Source: a virus. Taken from it: a stretch of DNA of 59,381 nt. The notes below the pieces were generated by a model. That model was given only the letters and a program-made list of their open reading frames with translations. It was not told the origin of the DNA and did no database searches. This document shows positions 41,134 to 49,329 of this stretch, in pieces. The first letter of the stretch is position 1. Each line of letters opens with the position of its first letter. The stretch covers positions 1-59,381 of IMG/VR virus record IMGVR_UViG_3300006033_000031; one strand, written 5' to 3'. Both the position numbers and the translations under genes were made by a program.

Positions 41134-42180
41134 ATGTCCCGATTCATCCAATCCGACGGCGCCAGCAAGGGCCACCCGCGCATGCCGTTTGCTGAGTATG
41201 GCACTACACTAGAAGGACACGTTGGTAGCCCTGTGCTCAACGAAGCCCAGCTCATTCAGCGCGGCGTCAAGACGACAGCTACGCAGGCTCCGCTCATCGG
41301 GCCGAAGCGCACGTTCACGACGGTTGCCATCGGTGATGTCCCCTACTTTGGCGACTACCCCACCATCACTGATAACGGGCAGATCCTCGTCACGGGACCA
41401 GGGTCGTCGTACCCGGTGCGTCGGTCGCTTGATGGTGGCCTGACGTGGAACGGCTGGTCCAATGCACCGCCGCGCAGCTTCGCGTCTCTCGACGGAACCA
41501 AGTGGTTTGGACACGGTAACGTAGGCTTCCCGTCTATGTCGCGGTTCGATGGCAGCGCGTGGGTGAGCGTCAACGACACGTACTACATCAGTGGCCGCAT
41601 CCGTGTTTCGCTGACTGGATCACGCGTTGCGTTTCAGATCGGCAGCAATCGCATGCTGCGAATCTCTGACGATTATGGCGCCACCTTCGCCGCGCCTGTC
41701 GTCCCGTGGACCAAGGCATATGGCAATGCACTGCCGCTCATGTCGCCGAATGGTCAGCGGTTCTTCGTGCGGACTGAGACGCCAGAAGGCGCGTACAAGT
41801 CCACTGATGGCGGCGTGACGTGGCAGGCGGTGCCGGCTGGCTACCCGTCGAGTGCCTATGCAGGGATGCTCACGGACGACGGTCTCATCGTCGTTCAGAC
41901 TGGTGGTACTTCGTTCAGCAAGTCGATGGATAACGGTGTGTCATGGACGAACTGGAGCGTTGCAACGCTCAGCGGTAATATGTTCTGTTCTGCTGACGCC
42001 AAGACGTGGATCAGCTCTGGGTCGTCAGCCGCGAGCCCGGCACGGGTCTCGATAGATTATGCAGCAACATGGGAGCCACTGACCGGCGAGTGGGGCAACT
42101 ACGCTGGTATTTCACCAGATGGCAAACGCCTCATCATCGGTGGCAGCTCGACGAACCAGACTGTACGCATCAACCTCTGA
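41134..42180 (+). CDS. Adhesin 5: peg plus Asp-box beta-propeller (sialidase-like), 348 aa
   Basis: The peg reads MSRFIQSDGASKGHP then SPVLNEAQLIQRG. The rest has five Asp-box (BNR) repeats: SLDGGLTW (98-105), SDDYGATF (178-185), STDGGVTW (223-230), SMDNGVSW (264-271) and SIDYAATW (306-313). Asp-boxes mark six-bladed propellers of sialidases and other glycan-binding or glycan-cutting proteins. I do not see the arginine triad of sialidases, so binding is more likely than cleavage. GAGGTATC is upstream of the ATG. Confidence 0.72.
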   Translation: MSRFIQSDGASKGHPRMPFAEYGTTLEGHVGSPVLNEAQLIQRGVKTTATQAPLIGPKRTFTTVAIGDVPYFGDYPTITDNGQILVTGPGSSYPVRRSLDGGLTWNGWSNAPPRSFASLDGTKWFGHGNVGFPSMSRFDGSAWVSVNDTYYISGRIRVSLTGSRVAFQIGSNRMLRISDDYGATFAAPVVPWTKAYGNALPLMSPNGQRFFVRTETPEGAYKSTDGGVTWQAVPAGYPSSAYAGMLTDDGLIVVQTGGTSFSKSMDNGVSWTNWSVATLSGNMFCSADAKTWISSGSSAASPARVSIDYAATWEPLTGEWGNYAGISPDGKRLIIGGSSTNQTVRINL

Positions 42181-42187
42181 GGTCTCT

Positions 42188-44389
42188 ATGCCACGCATCA
42201 AACAGTCAGACGGCGCCGGCAAGGGCCACGAGCGGAAGATTGTCGGCATGGAGCGTCAGATCACGGTAGACGAGGCTGGAAGCCTCGTCGTTATGACTGA
42301 GACCGAGATGATCAAGCGGCAGTACAAGCTGGTGGCAACGACATCGGGTCCGTCGATCCCGACGTCTCCTGTGGCACGCTCGATCACGGCTGGCTCTTCG
42401 ACGACGTTTGCTGTCAGTGCCACTGGAACGGCCCCGCTGTCATATCAGTGGAAGAAGAATGGTGTAAACATTCCTGGAGCTACCGCAGCGTCATATGCGC
42501 TGACCAACGCGCAACTGACAGATAACGGAGCGCAGTTCACGTGCGTCGTATCGAACGCATTCGGATCAGCGACAAGCACGGCAGCGATGCTGACCGTGAC
42601 AGCTGTTGCTCCGTCGATTACCACGCAACCAGTCAACCGCTCTGTCAGCGCCGGGAACTCGACATCGTTCTCCGTCGTCGCAGCGGGCACTGCACCGTTC
42701 TCGTACCAGTGGCGTCGGAATGGTGTCGACATCCCCGGAGCTACGTCTTCATCGTATTCGATCACGACGACGCCGAGCGACAATGGCGCTATCTTCGCCT
42801 GCACGGTGACGAACATCGCTGGCTCGGTCTCTTCGTCGAACGCCACACTCACCGTGAGCTACACGTCCATCGGTATCTCGGTGCAGCCGGCAAACCGCTC
42901 GGTCCTACAGGGTCAGAGCACGAGCTTCTCGATCACAGCTACTGGTACTGGCATCTCGTACCAGTGGAAGAAAAACGGCGTGAACGTCGGAACGAACTCG
43001 TCCACATATTCCTACACCAACGCTGCCGGTGCAGACAATGGCGCTGTCATCACGTGCGTGGTGAGCAATGCGTTTGAGAGCATCACGTCGAATGCCGTCT
43101 CGCTTACGGTCATCTACTTCTCCACGCAGCCAGTTGCGCCGGCTACAATCACCCCGACGACGACGCCGCGTCCGTCGCTCTCTGTTGTCGTCAGCGGTGC
43201 TGGCCCGTACACGTATCAGTGGTATGTCAGCGGGAGCCCGATCCCTGGTGCTACAGCATCGACGCTTCCGCTGGATGACACGGCCAACTACACGCCGAAG
43301 AACGGCGACAGCCTCTACTGTGTCGCAACGTCGACAGCTCCTGCTGGATCTATCACGTCCAATACCGTCGTTCTGTCGATGTCTGGCTTCCTCGACCGTA
43401 CTGACATCTCGGTGACCGGCTGGTCATCGTCTGCTGTCTACGCTGTTGGCGTCAACCCGAGCAGTGGTGCAAACATCACCATCGCGAACTACTACGCTGG
43501 TACAGAAAAGACCAAGCAGTCAAGCAACAGCGGTCTGACATGGGGCGCTGATCTCGGCACACTGTCAAACCGCAACATGGCACGGTACGCCAACGGATAC
43601 CCGATCGTCGGGTACATCGGAAAGTTCAGCGATTGGTGGAATGGCTCGGCATGGGCAGCTATTTCTGGAGTGGCCTCCGCGATCCGCAATGAGTTCGCCC
43701 TCAGCGGAAACGTTTGGTTCTCGGTTCGCAACGTCGCATCTGGGCAGGCTTGCATCTTCAAACACGTCGGGTTCGCTGATGCCGGCACAGCGATTGGATT
43801 CACTGGCGACTATCCACCGAATCCGACGTTCTGGTTCGCCAACGATTCGTACTACGCGCCGTTGATTTACGCCTTCAAGTCATCGTATAACGGCAACGCG
43901 CTGGTGTTCTCGTCACCGACTGGAAGCGATCGCTTGCGCACGTGGGTCAACGGCGTTCTCGCTGAGAACACAGACAACAGCTACGCTCGTCCGAACGACG
44001 CGCTCGTCAGCAACGACGGATCGAAGATCGTGTTTGTCTGTGCCAATGAAGGTCTGCCACGCTACATTCACGGCGGTATCGCCAATGCGTCGCAGCTCGG
44101 GACGCTGCCGGTTGGTGTCTCGTACATCTGGCCTCTGCTTGCCTCTCGCGGAGACATGGCCGCGATCTATGCCCTAGCTCGGTACGACCCGATAGCGACC
44201 AGCTACCCACAGGTTGCACTGCTCAAGAGCACAGACTACGGCGTCACTTGGACGCGCATCAGCGCGAAGACACAGCTTCAGTGCCAGCAGCTCTCGAACC
44301 TTGGGTTCATCATGGCTCAGGACATCGAACGGGCATACATCGCGTACTACTACGGCTCGACAGGCAAAGTCGCCTGCCGTATCGGTTAA
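42188..44389 (+). CDS. Adhesin 6: peg, four Ig-like domains and an Asp-box region, 733 aa
   Basis: The peg is the most diverged (MPRIKQSDGAGKGHE). From about residue 55 come three clear Ig-like domains with the recurring pattern P-S-I-x-x-x-P, then S-Y-Q-W-K-K/R-N-G-V-x-I-P-G-A-T and DNGAxFxCxVxNxxGS, and a fourth shorter one (YTYQWYVSGSPIPGATAST, NGDSLYCVATS). The carboxy half (about 400-733) is beta-propeller-like with SSNSGLTW and STDYGVTW Asp-boxes. Such Ig repeats are common on phage virions and bind carbohydrates. The start at ATG 42188 has GAGG upstream. The codon bias is weaker than in its neighbours, which may mean later acquisition. Confidence 0.7.
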   Translation: MPRIKQSDGAGKGHERKIVGMERQITVDEAGSLVVMTETEMIKRQYKLVATTSGPSIPTSPVARSITAGSSTTFAVSATGTAPLSYQWKKNGVNIPGATAASYALTNAQLTDNGAQFTCVVSNAFGSATSTAAMLTVTAVAPSITTQPVNRSVSAGNSTSFSVVAAGTAPFSYQWRRNGVDIPGATSSSYSITTTPSDNGAIFACTVTNIAGSVSSSNATLTVSYTSIGISVQPANRSVLQGQSTSFSITATGTGISYQWKKNGVNVGTNSSTYSYTNAAGADNGAVITCVVSNAFESITSNAVSLTVIYFSTQPVAPATITPTTTPRPSLSVVVSGAGPYTYQWYVSGSPIPGATASTLPLDDTANYTPKNGDSLYCVATSTAPAGSITSNTVVLSMSGFLDRTDISVTGWSSSAVYAVGVNPSSGANITIANYYAGTEKTKQSSNSGLTWGADLGTLSNRNMARYANGYPIVGYIGKFSDWWNGSAWAAISGVASAIRNEFALSGNVWFSVRNVASGQACIFKHVGFADAGTAIGFTGDYPPNPTFWFANDSYYAPLIYAFKSSYNGNALVFSSPTGSDRLRTWVNGVLAENTDNSYARPNDALVSNDGSKIVFVCANEGLPRYIHGGIANASQLGTLPVGVSYIWPLLASRGDMAAIYALARYDPIATSYPQVALLKSTDYGVTWTRISAKTQLQCQQLSNLGFIMAQDIERAYIAYYYGSTGKVACRIG

Positions 44390-44429
44390 CGAACCTTGCT
44401 GATGCCCCGTAAACCCAGAGGATAGTCCC

Positions 44430-44828
44430 ATGGCCTACCGGCAGCTCCAATCTGGCTCGTTTTCCTCACGTTCGGGCGCCAAGGTGACCCAGAGCAAGGT
44501 CAACGGCCCGCCGGCCGAGCTGGCAGCGCTTGATCAGGCCAAGGCCGTCCGCATCGGGCAGCTGTGGGCCTCGGCCGACGCCTTTGAGCGCCGGTTCTTC
44601 TCGGCCGGCGCCCACGCCCAGATCCTCGAAGCCAAGATGGCTGGCAACAAGAAGGCCATCCGGCTCCGTCAGTGGATTCAGGGCCTGTGGCGGGACTACT
44701 ACTACCGCAAAGACATGATCATCGGGAAGCAGTCAGTGGCTGAGGTGCACAATGTCGACATCACGTTCGATGGTCGCGGTGCACCCCCGCATTCGATTCG
44801 TGAGATCCTCGAAGAGAGCCCGGCGTAG
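44430..44828 (+). CDS. Small protein after the adhesins, paralogue of the gene at 47677, 132 aa
   Basis: AGAGGA lies about 6 nt before ATG 44430. The core around residues 55-97 reads FFSAGAHAQILEAKM, then LRQWIQGLWRDYYYRKDMI. The same pattern (FFSGGAYAQILEMKL, then QGWIFALWTDYYTRKYMV) occurs in the gene at 47677-48171, so they are paralogues. Both follow fibre genes, so a fibre-assembly or attachment role is possible. There is no known domain that I recognise. Confidence 0.6.
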   Translation: MAYRQLQSGSFSSRSGAKVTQSKVNGPPAELAALDQAKAVRIGQLWASADAFERRFFSAGAHAQILEAKMAGNKKAIRLRQWIQGLWRDYYYRKDMIIGKQSVAEVHNVDITFDGRGAPPHSIREILEESPA

Positions 44829-44830
44829 CC

Positions 44831-45478
44831 ATGCCTGACTTCGTCATCGACCGTGCACTCGTCGTCAACGACGAGCCCAACGACGGCACCAAGCAGCTTG
44901 GTGCTGGCGAGGAAGCACTCGATGGCGACAGCAATGCTGTCATCACCGTCGTTCGCTCGACGCTGGCTCCGACAGCTGCAAACATCCGGCCAGACGGACA
45001 GCTGTGGCTGCGTACGACGACAAAGCAGATGTGGTGGTCTCGCGGTGACGGCCTGTGGTATGAGATTCGCAACACGGCCTCGATCCCTGTTCATGAAGCA
45101 ACGCACCGGGCCGGTGGCGTCGACGCGCTTCCATGGACGACGATCAACGGTCGTGGCCTGCTCTCAGCACGCCCGGCTGCCGACGCGTCGAACGCTGGCT
45201 ACCTCTACGACGCGACGGACGTCAAGCGGCTCTACCGCAGCACGGGCATCGTGTGGGAGGTCATCGCCGGAACCGATCTCGCCACCGAATACACGCACAC
45301 GCAGGGCGTGCCAGCCACGTCGTGGGTCATCGACCATAACCTCGGTCGCTTTCCAAAGTGCGTGTCGATTCGAGACAGTGCGAACAGCGTCGTGCACGGC
45401 GGCATCAACCACATCACCATCAACCAGCTCGTTCTGACTTTCGGCCACGCCTTCTCGGGCTCGGCTGTCGTTGGATAA
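44831..45478 (+). CDS. Tail collar/fibre protein, 215 aa
   Basis: It begins 2 nt after the previous gene. The amino-terminal half has a QLWLRTTTKQMWWSRGDGLW strand pair with an EATHRAGGVDAL segment seen in fibres. The last 65 residues form a module of type YTHTQGVPATSWVIDHNLGR then a V-S-I-R-D-S segment and a final sheet, which is a widespread fibre tip module. It is probably a fibre or collar component. There are no catalytic residues. Confidence 0.65.
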   Translation: MPDFVIDRALVVNDEPNDGTKQLGAGEEALDGDSNAVITVVRSTLAPTAANIRPDGQLWLRTTTKQMWWSRGDGLWYEIRNTASIPVHEATHRAGGVDALPWTTINGRGLLSARPAADASNAGYLYDATDVKRLYRSTGIVWEVIAGTDLATEYTHTQGVPATSWVIDHNLGRFPKCVSIRDSANSVVHGGINHITINQLVLTFGHAFSGSAVVG

Positions 45479-45487
45479 GGAAATACC

Positions 45488-46756
45488 ATGTCCATTCCCT
45501 TCCATGACAACATCGAGTTCAACGCCCTTGAAGCTCTGAACTTCAAGTGGCAGCTGCTCTCGGCTGACCCGAGCGGCAGCCAGGGCATGAGCTACTTCAA
45601 CACGGCGGATCTGCACCCGCGTCTGCACGACGGGAACGCCTACCGCGTGCTTGGCTTCGCGACCACGCTGACCCCGACCGCGCTAACCGTGTCCGGCGCC
45701 GCCGCTGTCGGCACTGGCCTTGACTACGCGCGTGCTGACCATGCACACGCGATGCCCGGCCTCGCGACTGCTGTCGCCGCCGGCTTCATGCCGTCGACCG
45801 ACAAGGCCAAGCTCGACGCGGCTACTGCGAGCCCGACGCCGAGCACGCTGATGTTCCGCGACGCTGCTGGCCGCGCCCAGGCCGCCGATCCTGCCAGCGC
45901 ACAGGACGTCACCACGATGGCGTGGGTTCTGGCCCAGATCCGTGTCCAGGTCAGCAAGGCGTCGGTCCAGTGCCGCACAACTGCGAACATCAACCTCGCT
46001 GCGCCCGGCGCCACGCACGACGGCATCACGCTGAACGTCGGCGATCGCTTCCTCGTCCCGGCACAGACGGCGCCGGCTGAGAACGGCGTCTACATCTTCA
46101 ACGGCGCGGCCTCGCCGGCTACGCGTGCTCTGGACGCTGACGCCTGGAACGAGCTGGTCAGCGCCTATGTCATCGTCGAACAGGGCACGACCTACGCCGA
46201 CACCGCGTGGCTGTGCACCGCCGACGACGGCGGCACGCTCGGCACCACGGCGCTGAACTGGATCCAGCAGGGCAACGCGATCAGCTACAGCGCGGCCAAC
46301 GACCCGACGGTCACCGGCATCGGCGTCTTCAACACCACGGTCGGAACTCAGTTCCGCTTCCGCGCCATCAAGGCCGGCAGCACCAAGCTGAGCGCGACGC
46401 TGACCGGCCAGGACATCGTGCTCGACGTCGTCGAGGCGAACCTGAACCTCGCCAACCTCGGTGGCACGCTGCCGATCATCAAGGGCGGCACCGGGGCAAC
46501 GACCGCGCCCGCTGCCCGCACCGCGCTCGGGGCCGCTGGTCGCTACGAGACCACCATCGGCAACGGCGCGTCGACGAGCTTCAACGTCGTCCACAGCCTC
46601 GGCAACGAGCGCTGCAACGTCGAGGTCTGGGAGGCTGCTGGCCTGAAGCGCAAGGTGATGCCGCGCGTGCAGACCGTCGACGCAAATACGGTCCTGGTCA
46701 CCTTCTTGACCGGCGCCCCTGCCACCAACAGCTACGTTGTCGTGGTGGTCGGATGA
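45488..46756 (+). CDS. Tail fibre with GGTGATT linker, 422 aa
   Basis: ATG 45488 follows AAGGAAA. Residues 70-110 contain a fibre linker (ADHAHAMPGLATAVAAGFM). Residues 175-250 match a common fibre module with GDRFLVPAQTAPAENGVYIF, then an LDADAWNEL segment and VEQGTTYADTAWLC. Near residue 335 there is an IIKGGTGATTAPAARTALGA linker, very characteristic of phage tail fibres. The end is a beta tip. It likely forms a trimeric fibre. The stop overlaps the start of a tiny membrane protein. Confidence 0.75.
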   Translation: MSIPFHDNIEFNALEALNFKWQLLSADPSGSQGMSYFNTADLHPRLHDGNAYRVLGFATTLTPTALTVSGAAAVGTGLDYARADHAHAMPGLATAVAAGFMPSTDKAKLDAATASPTPSTLMFRDAAGRAQAADPASAQDVTTMAWVLAQIRVQVSKASVQCRTTANINLAAPGATHDGITLNVGDRFLVPAQTAPAENGVYIFNGAASPATRALDADAWNELVSAYVIVEQGTTYADTAWLCTADDGGTLGTTALNWIQQGNAISYSAANDPTVTGIGVFNTTVGTQFRFRAIKAGSTKLSATLTGQDIVLDVVEANLNLANLGGTLPIIKGGTGATTAPAARTALGAAGRYETTIGNGASTSFNVVHSLGNERCNVEVWEAAGLKRKVMPRVQTVDANTVLVTFLTGAPATNSYVVVVVG

Positions 46757-46842
46757 TTCCCACGCTCATCGTCATCAGCGCGCTGGTCATCGGCTTCGTC
46801 GGTGGCGTCGTCTTCATGAGCTTCTTCCGGGGCCTCAAGTAA
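46753..46842 (+). CDS. Tiny single-pass membrane protein, 29 aa
   Basis: ATG 46753 overlaps the fibre stop (ATGA), and its TAA shares a base with the next ATG (TAATG). The 29 residues are one hydrophobic helix (PTLIVISALVIGFVGGVVFM) ending with a positive tail (FFRGLK). Its overlap at both ends argues that it is a real gene. A small holin-like or regulatory membrane peptide is possible, but the sequence is too short to assign. Confidence 0.55.
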   Translation: MIPTLIVISALVIGFVGGVVFMSFFRGLK

Positions 46843-47675
46843 TGATCTGCCACGCCGGCATCGTCATCGTACCGCTCCCGACCGTCGGTCCTCCTACGAC
46901 TGGCACGTGGGATCGCGGCACGTTGATCATCGACGCGAACGGCGACGTCTATAAGTGCAACGTGGCTGGTACGCCGGGCACGTGGTCAGCGCTGATTACC
47001 TCGATCCCGCCGCCGGATCTCGTGTCGAGCTTCCCCGAGTTCATTGACACGTTCCCGAACGGTCTCCAGGCCGGCGCCGGCTGGACCATCGCAGCGCTCA
47101 GCGGCACCTATGCGCAGATCGCGCCGCCGGCCGGCAAGGGCGGCCGGAACGGCGTCGTCGGCGTCATCGGCATCACGACTGGAACCTCGACGACTGGCCG
47201 CGTCGGTGCGATCCTTGGATCGAACCTGCTGCGATTCACCGGCGGTCAGAAGTACACGCTGTGGGCACGGTTTCTCGCGACTGATCTTGCAGACGCGACC
47301 AACGACTACCGCTGGCGCCTGGGCTTCATCGACAACAACACAGCCACGGAGCCGACTGACGGCGTCTACTTCGAATACAACCGCAGTGCATCGCCGAACT
47401 GGCAGGCCAAGACAGCGAGCAACAACGCGCGCACGATCGTCACGACGACGACCGTTGTGCAGAACGCCAACTGGATCGACCTGAAGATTGAAGTCGATGG
47501 CTCGGCACAGATCGCGACGTTCTACATCGACGACGTCCAGGTCGCGCAGATCAACACGAACATCCCGACGTCCGCTGGTCGTGAGACCTCGCTCGGCTTC
47601 GTGATCCACAAGACTGCCGGCGGCACGTCGCGTGGCGTGGCCCTCGATCGCATCTACCTCAAGCTGGCAGCCTGA
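46842..47675 (+). CDS. Fibre/adhesin with jelly-roll domain, 277 aa
   Basis: I start at ATG 46842, which overlaps the TAA of the 29-residue gene. The first 50 residues have a TWDRGTLIIDANGDVYKCNV segment common at fibre starts. Residues 65-277 form a beta jelly roll: YTLWARFLATDLADATNDYR, DGVYFEYNRSA, WIDLKIEVDGSAQIATFYID and a DRIYLKL end, the pattern of concanavalin-like domains. The protein probably binds carbohydrate. It lies 1 nt before the next gene. Confidence 0.65.
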   Translation: MICHAGIVIVPLPTVGPPTTGTWDRGTLIIDANGDVYKCNVAGTPGTWSALITSIPPPDLVSSFPEFIDTFPNGLQAGAGWTIAALSGTYAQIAPPAGKGGRNGVVGVIGITTGTSTTGRVGAILGSNLLRFTGGQKYTLWARFLATDLADATNDYRWRLGFIDNNTATEPTDGVYFEYNRSASPNWQAKTASNNARTIVTTTTVVQNANWIDLKIEVDGSAQIATFYIDDVQVAQINTNIPTSAGRETSLGFVIHKTAGGTSRGVALDRIYLKLAA

Positions 47676-47676
47676 T

Positions 47677-48171
47677 ATGAAACTTGCTGTTCTGCTCTAC
47701 GGTGACACGGAGAACCCGAAGAACATCCCTATTCTCTGGCCAGCCGAAGCGCGGCAGGTCAGTGACGATGAGCACGTCGCGTATCCGTGGCTCAGCATGA
47801 CGCCGGAGCAATACAAGCAGTACTGTGAAGAACATCAAGCCGAGTACGATGCATGGGAGTACCAGGACGATCTCGCTAAGCTGAAGGGTGCAAAGATCGA
47901 GCTGCTCTGGCAATCAGCATACGATTACAACTTCCAGTTCTTCTCCGGTGGCGCCTATGCACAGATTCTGGAGATGAAGCTCGGCGGCGTGCAGCGTGCT
48001 ATCCAGACGCAGGGCTGGATCTTCGCGCTGTGGACAGACTACTACACGCGCAAGTACATGGTCGGCGCCGCGATGACGACCGAGGCTGTCGAGGCCGTTA
48101 GCCTCGACTTCAGCAACAACGGCAACCCGCCGTGGACTGTGCCCGAGATGCTGGCTGAGGCTATGGGGTAG
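47677..48171 (+). CDS. Small protein, paralogue of the gene at 44430, 164 aa
   Basis: ATG 47677 follows the previous stop by 1 nt. The first 70 residues are new (a KLAVLLYGDTE strand and a Tyr/Glu-rich helix). From about residue 70 the sequence follows the gene at 44430: WQSAYDYNFQFFSGGAYAQI, then QGWIFALWTDYYTRKYMVG, and an end with VPEMLAEAMG like REILEESPA. The amino-terminal part reads like a short fibre-bound domain. Function unknown; a fibre chaperone is a guess. Confidence 0.6.
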   Translation: MKLAVLLYGDTENPKNIPILWPAEARQVSDDEHVAYPWLSMTPEQYKQYCEEHQAEYDAWEYQDDLAKLKGAKIELLWQSAYDYNFQFFSGGAYAQILEMKLGGVQRAIQTQGWIFALWTDYYTRKYMVGAAMTTEAVEAVSLDFSNNGNPPWTVPEMLAEAMG

Positions 48172-48173
48172 GT

Positions 48174-48542
48174 ATGACGCTTCACGCGACACGGAAAGCC
48201 ATTGCGATCGCGCTCAATGGCACAATACCTGAAGAGGCGCTACTCCGCTCTGCAAAAGGTGAACTCGATCAGGCCGACGTTTCGGTCAGCGTCGTCGAGC
48301 CCGTCGTCCCTGAGAACCGCGTCTCGACAGAAGAAGCCCTGAAGTCGCTGAAGACGCTCTTCATCCTGCTCGAAGATTCGATGATCGCCATGCGTCGCCG
48401 GTCTGGGAAGGACTTGCTCATCGCGAGTGAAGTCGCCGACGCCTTCATCGAAGCTCGACAGATTCTCCAGCGTGGCGGCTGCGAACTGGTGGCAAACAGG
48501 AAAGCTGAACGTCTCTCCTTCTCACGTCCAACAGGTGCCTGA
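48174..48542 (+). CDS. Hypothetical helical protein, 122 aa
   Basis: It starts 2 nt after the previous gene and its last base overlaps the following ATG (TGATG). The sequence is helical and basic/acidic mixed, with STEEALKSLKTLFILLEDS and IASEVADAFIEARQILQRGG. There is no membrane segment and no motif that I recognise. The stretch from here to 50258 departs from the fibre type and looks like small accessory or regulatory genes. Confidence 0.6.
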   Translation: MTLHATRKAIAIALNGTIPEEALLRSAKGELDQADVSVSVVEPVVPENRVSTEEALKSLKTLFILLEDSMIAMRRRSGKDLLIASEVADAFIEARQILQRGGCELVANRKAERLSFSRPTGA

Positions 48543-48958
48543 TGTCTCCAAAACTACGTTTCGAAGCAGCAGCAAACTCGCCACTGATCTGGCAGCTCGG
48601 CGTGAATGCAGCCATGAAGAAGTTCGGCCTGCGCAACGATCAGGTGCACGAGGCGCGGCAGCAGTTCATGCTCAACCACGGCGCGCGGGCCACAGTCAAC
48701 GCCCAGCAGACCCAGAAGCTGAAACGGCTGCGTAGCAAAGTCATCAACGCCGAAGTTCGGTATCCTGGTCTGTCATCTCGACTCACTACCGAGTCACTTC
48801 AGGCCATCGGATCCGATTTCAACATTTCCCGTCAGCGAGTCCATGCACTGCTTGGAAACCTGCGCGAACTGGCGAAACTCACAGGAAAGACCGTCACCGC
48901 CACGGTGTCGTCCATTCGATCTGAAGCTGTGAGGGCAACATGCATCCACTCGTCCTGA
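48542..48958 (+). CDS. DNA-binding regulator with sigma-R4-like helix-turn-helix, 138 aa
   Basis: The ATG overlaps the previous TGA. Residues 81-111 carry LTTESLQAIGSDFNISRQRV then HALLGNL, which matches a sigma-70 region 4 style helix-turn-helix (IG..F.ISR.RV). An N-terminal helical domain of about 60 residues precedes it. It resembles the regulator at 29755-30111 in its recognition segment but not elsewhere. It could act as a late-gene activator or repressor. The carboxy end overlaps the next gene by 19 nt. Confidence 0.6.
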   Translation: MSPKLRFEAAANSPLIWQLGVNAAMKKFGLRNDQVHEARQQFMLNHGARATVNAQQTQKLKRLRSKVINAEVRYPGLSSRLTTESLQAIGSDFNISRQRVHALLGNLRELAKLTGKTVTATVSSIRSEAVRATCIHSS

Positions 48959-49329
48959 CCAGCCTGATCATTGGCGGCTTCAACATCCTGCTGGCCGGCT
49001 TCGGCATCTACTACCTTGCCCGCCTGTATCTCGGGGCACGCAACAAGCGCTGCCCGCGCGATTCAGCCCTGCACCAGTGGTCCGTGATGCTGTGCTTCGC
49101 CTTCGTCGGATACATCCTGAACGAAGCGCGCTGGATCTGGCTGATGACCCTCGATCATGCATCGGCGCATGCCGTTGACGAGGTCACGTGGGTGGCCTTG
49201 GAGACCTGTTGGCTTGCAGGTACTGCGCTCTTGGCGCGGTCCATCGTTTTGAGAGAATGCGACCTCCCGCGCTGCGGGCACCACAACCACGTGCCCGATG
49301 AGCAGGCACGCGAGACCCCGAGGACCTAA
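48940..49329 (+). CDS. Membrane protein with three predicted helices, 129 aa
   Basis: ATG 48940 lies 19 nt inside the regulator gene; GTGAGGG is just upstream. Hydrophobic stretches at about 4-30 (VLTSLIIGGFNILLAGFGIY), 47-70 (WSVMLCFAFVGYILNEARWI) and 80-103 suggest three membrane helices. A Cys/His-rich tail (ECDLPRCGHHNHVP) follows and could bind metal. It fits a lysis or superinfection function, not proven. The stop overlaps the next start (TAATG). Confidence 0.6.
   Translation: MHPLVLTSLIIGGFNILLAGFGIYYLARLYLGARNKRCPRDSALHQWSVMLCFAFVGYILNEARWIWLMTLDHASAHAVDEVTWVALETCWLAGTALLARSIVLRECDLPRCGHHNHVPDEQARETPRT

Noticed and set aside
41134-42180. Asp-box protein as an active sialidase
   Set aside because: Asp-boxes mark the fold only, and I could not see the arginine triad or a catalytic Tyr/Glu pair. 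Binding is safer.
44396-44429. TTGCTG ... TAGTCC before the 132-residue gene as a promoter
   Set aside because: The spacing is about 21 bp and the -10 box is poor. AGAGGA explains the conserved bases as a ribosome site.
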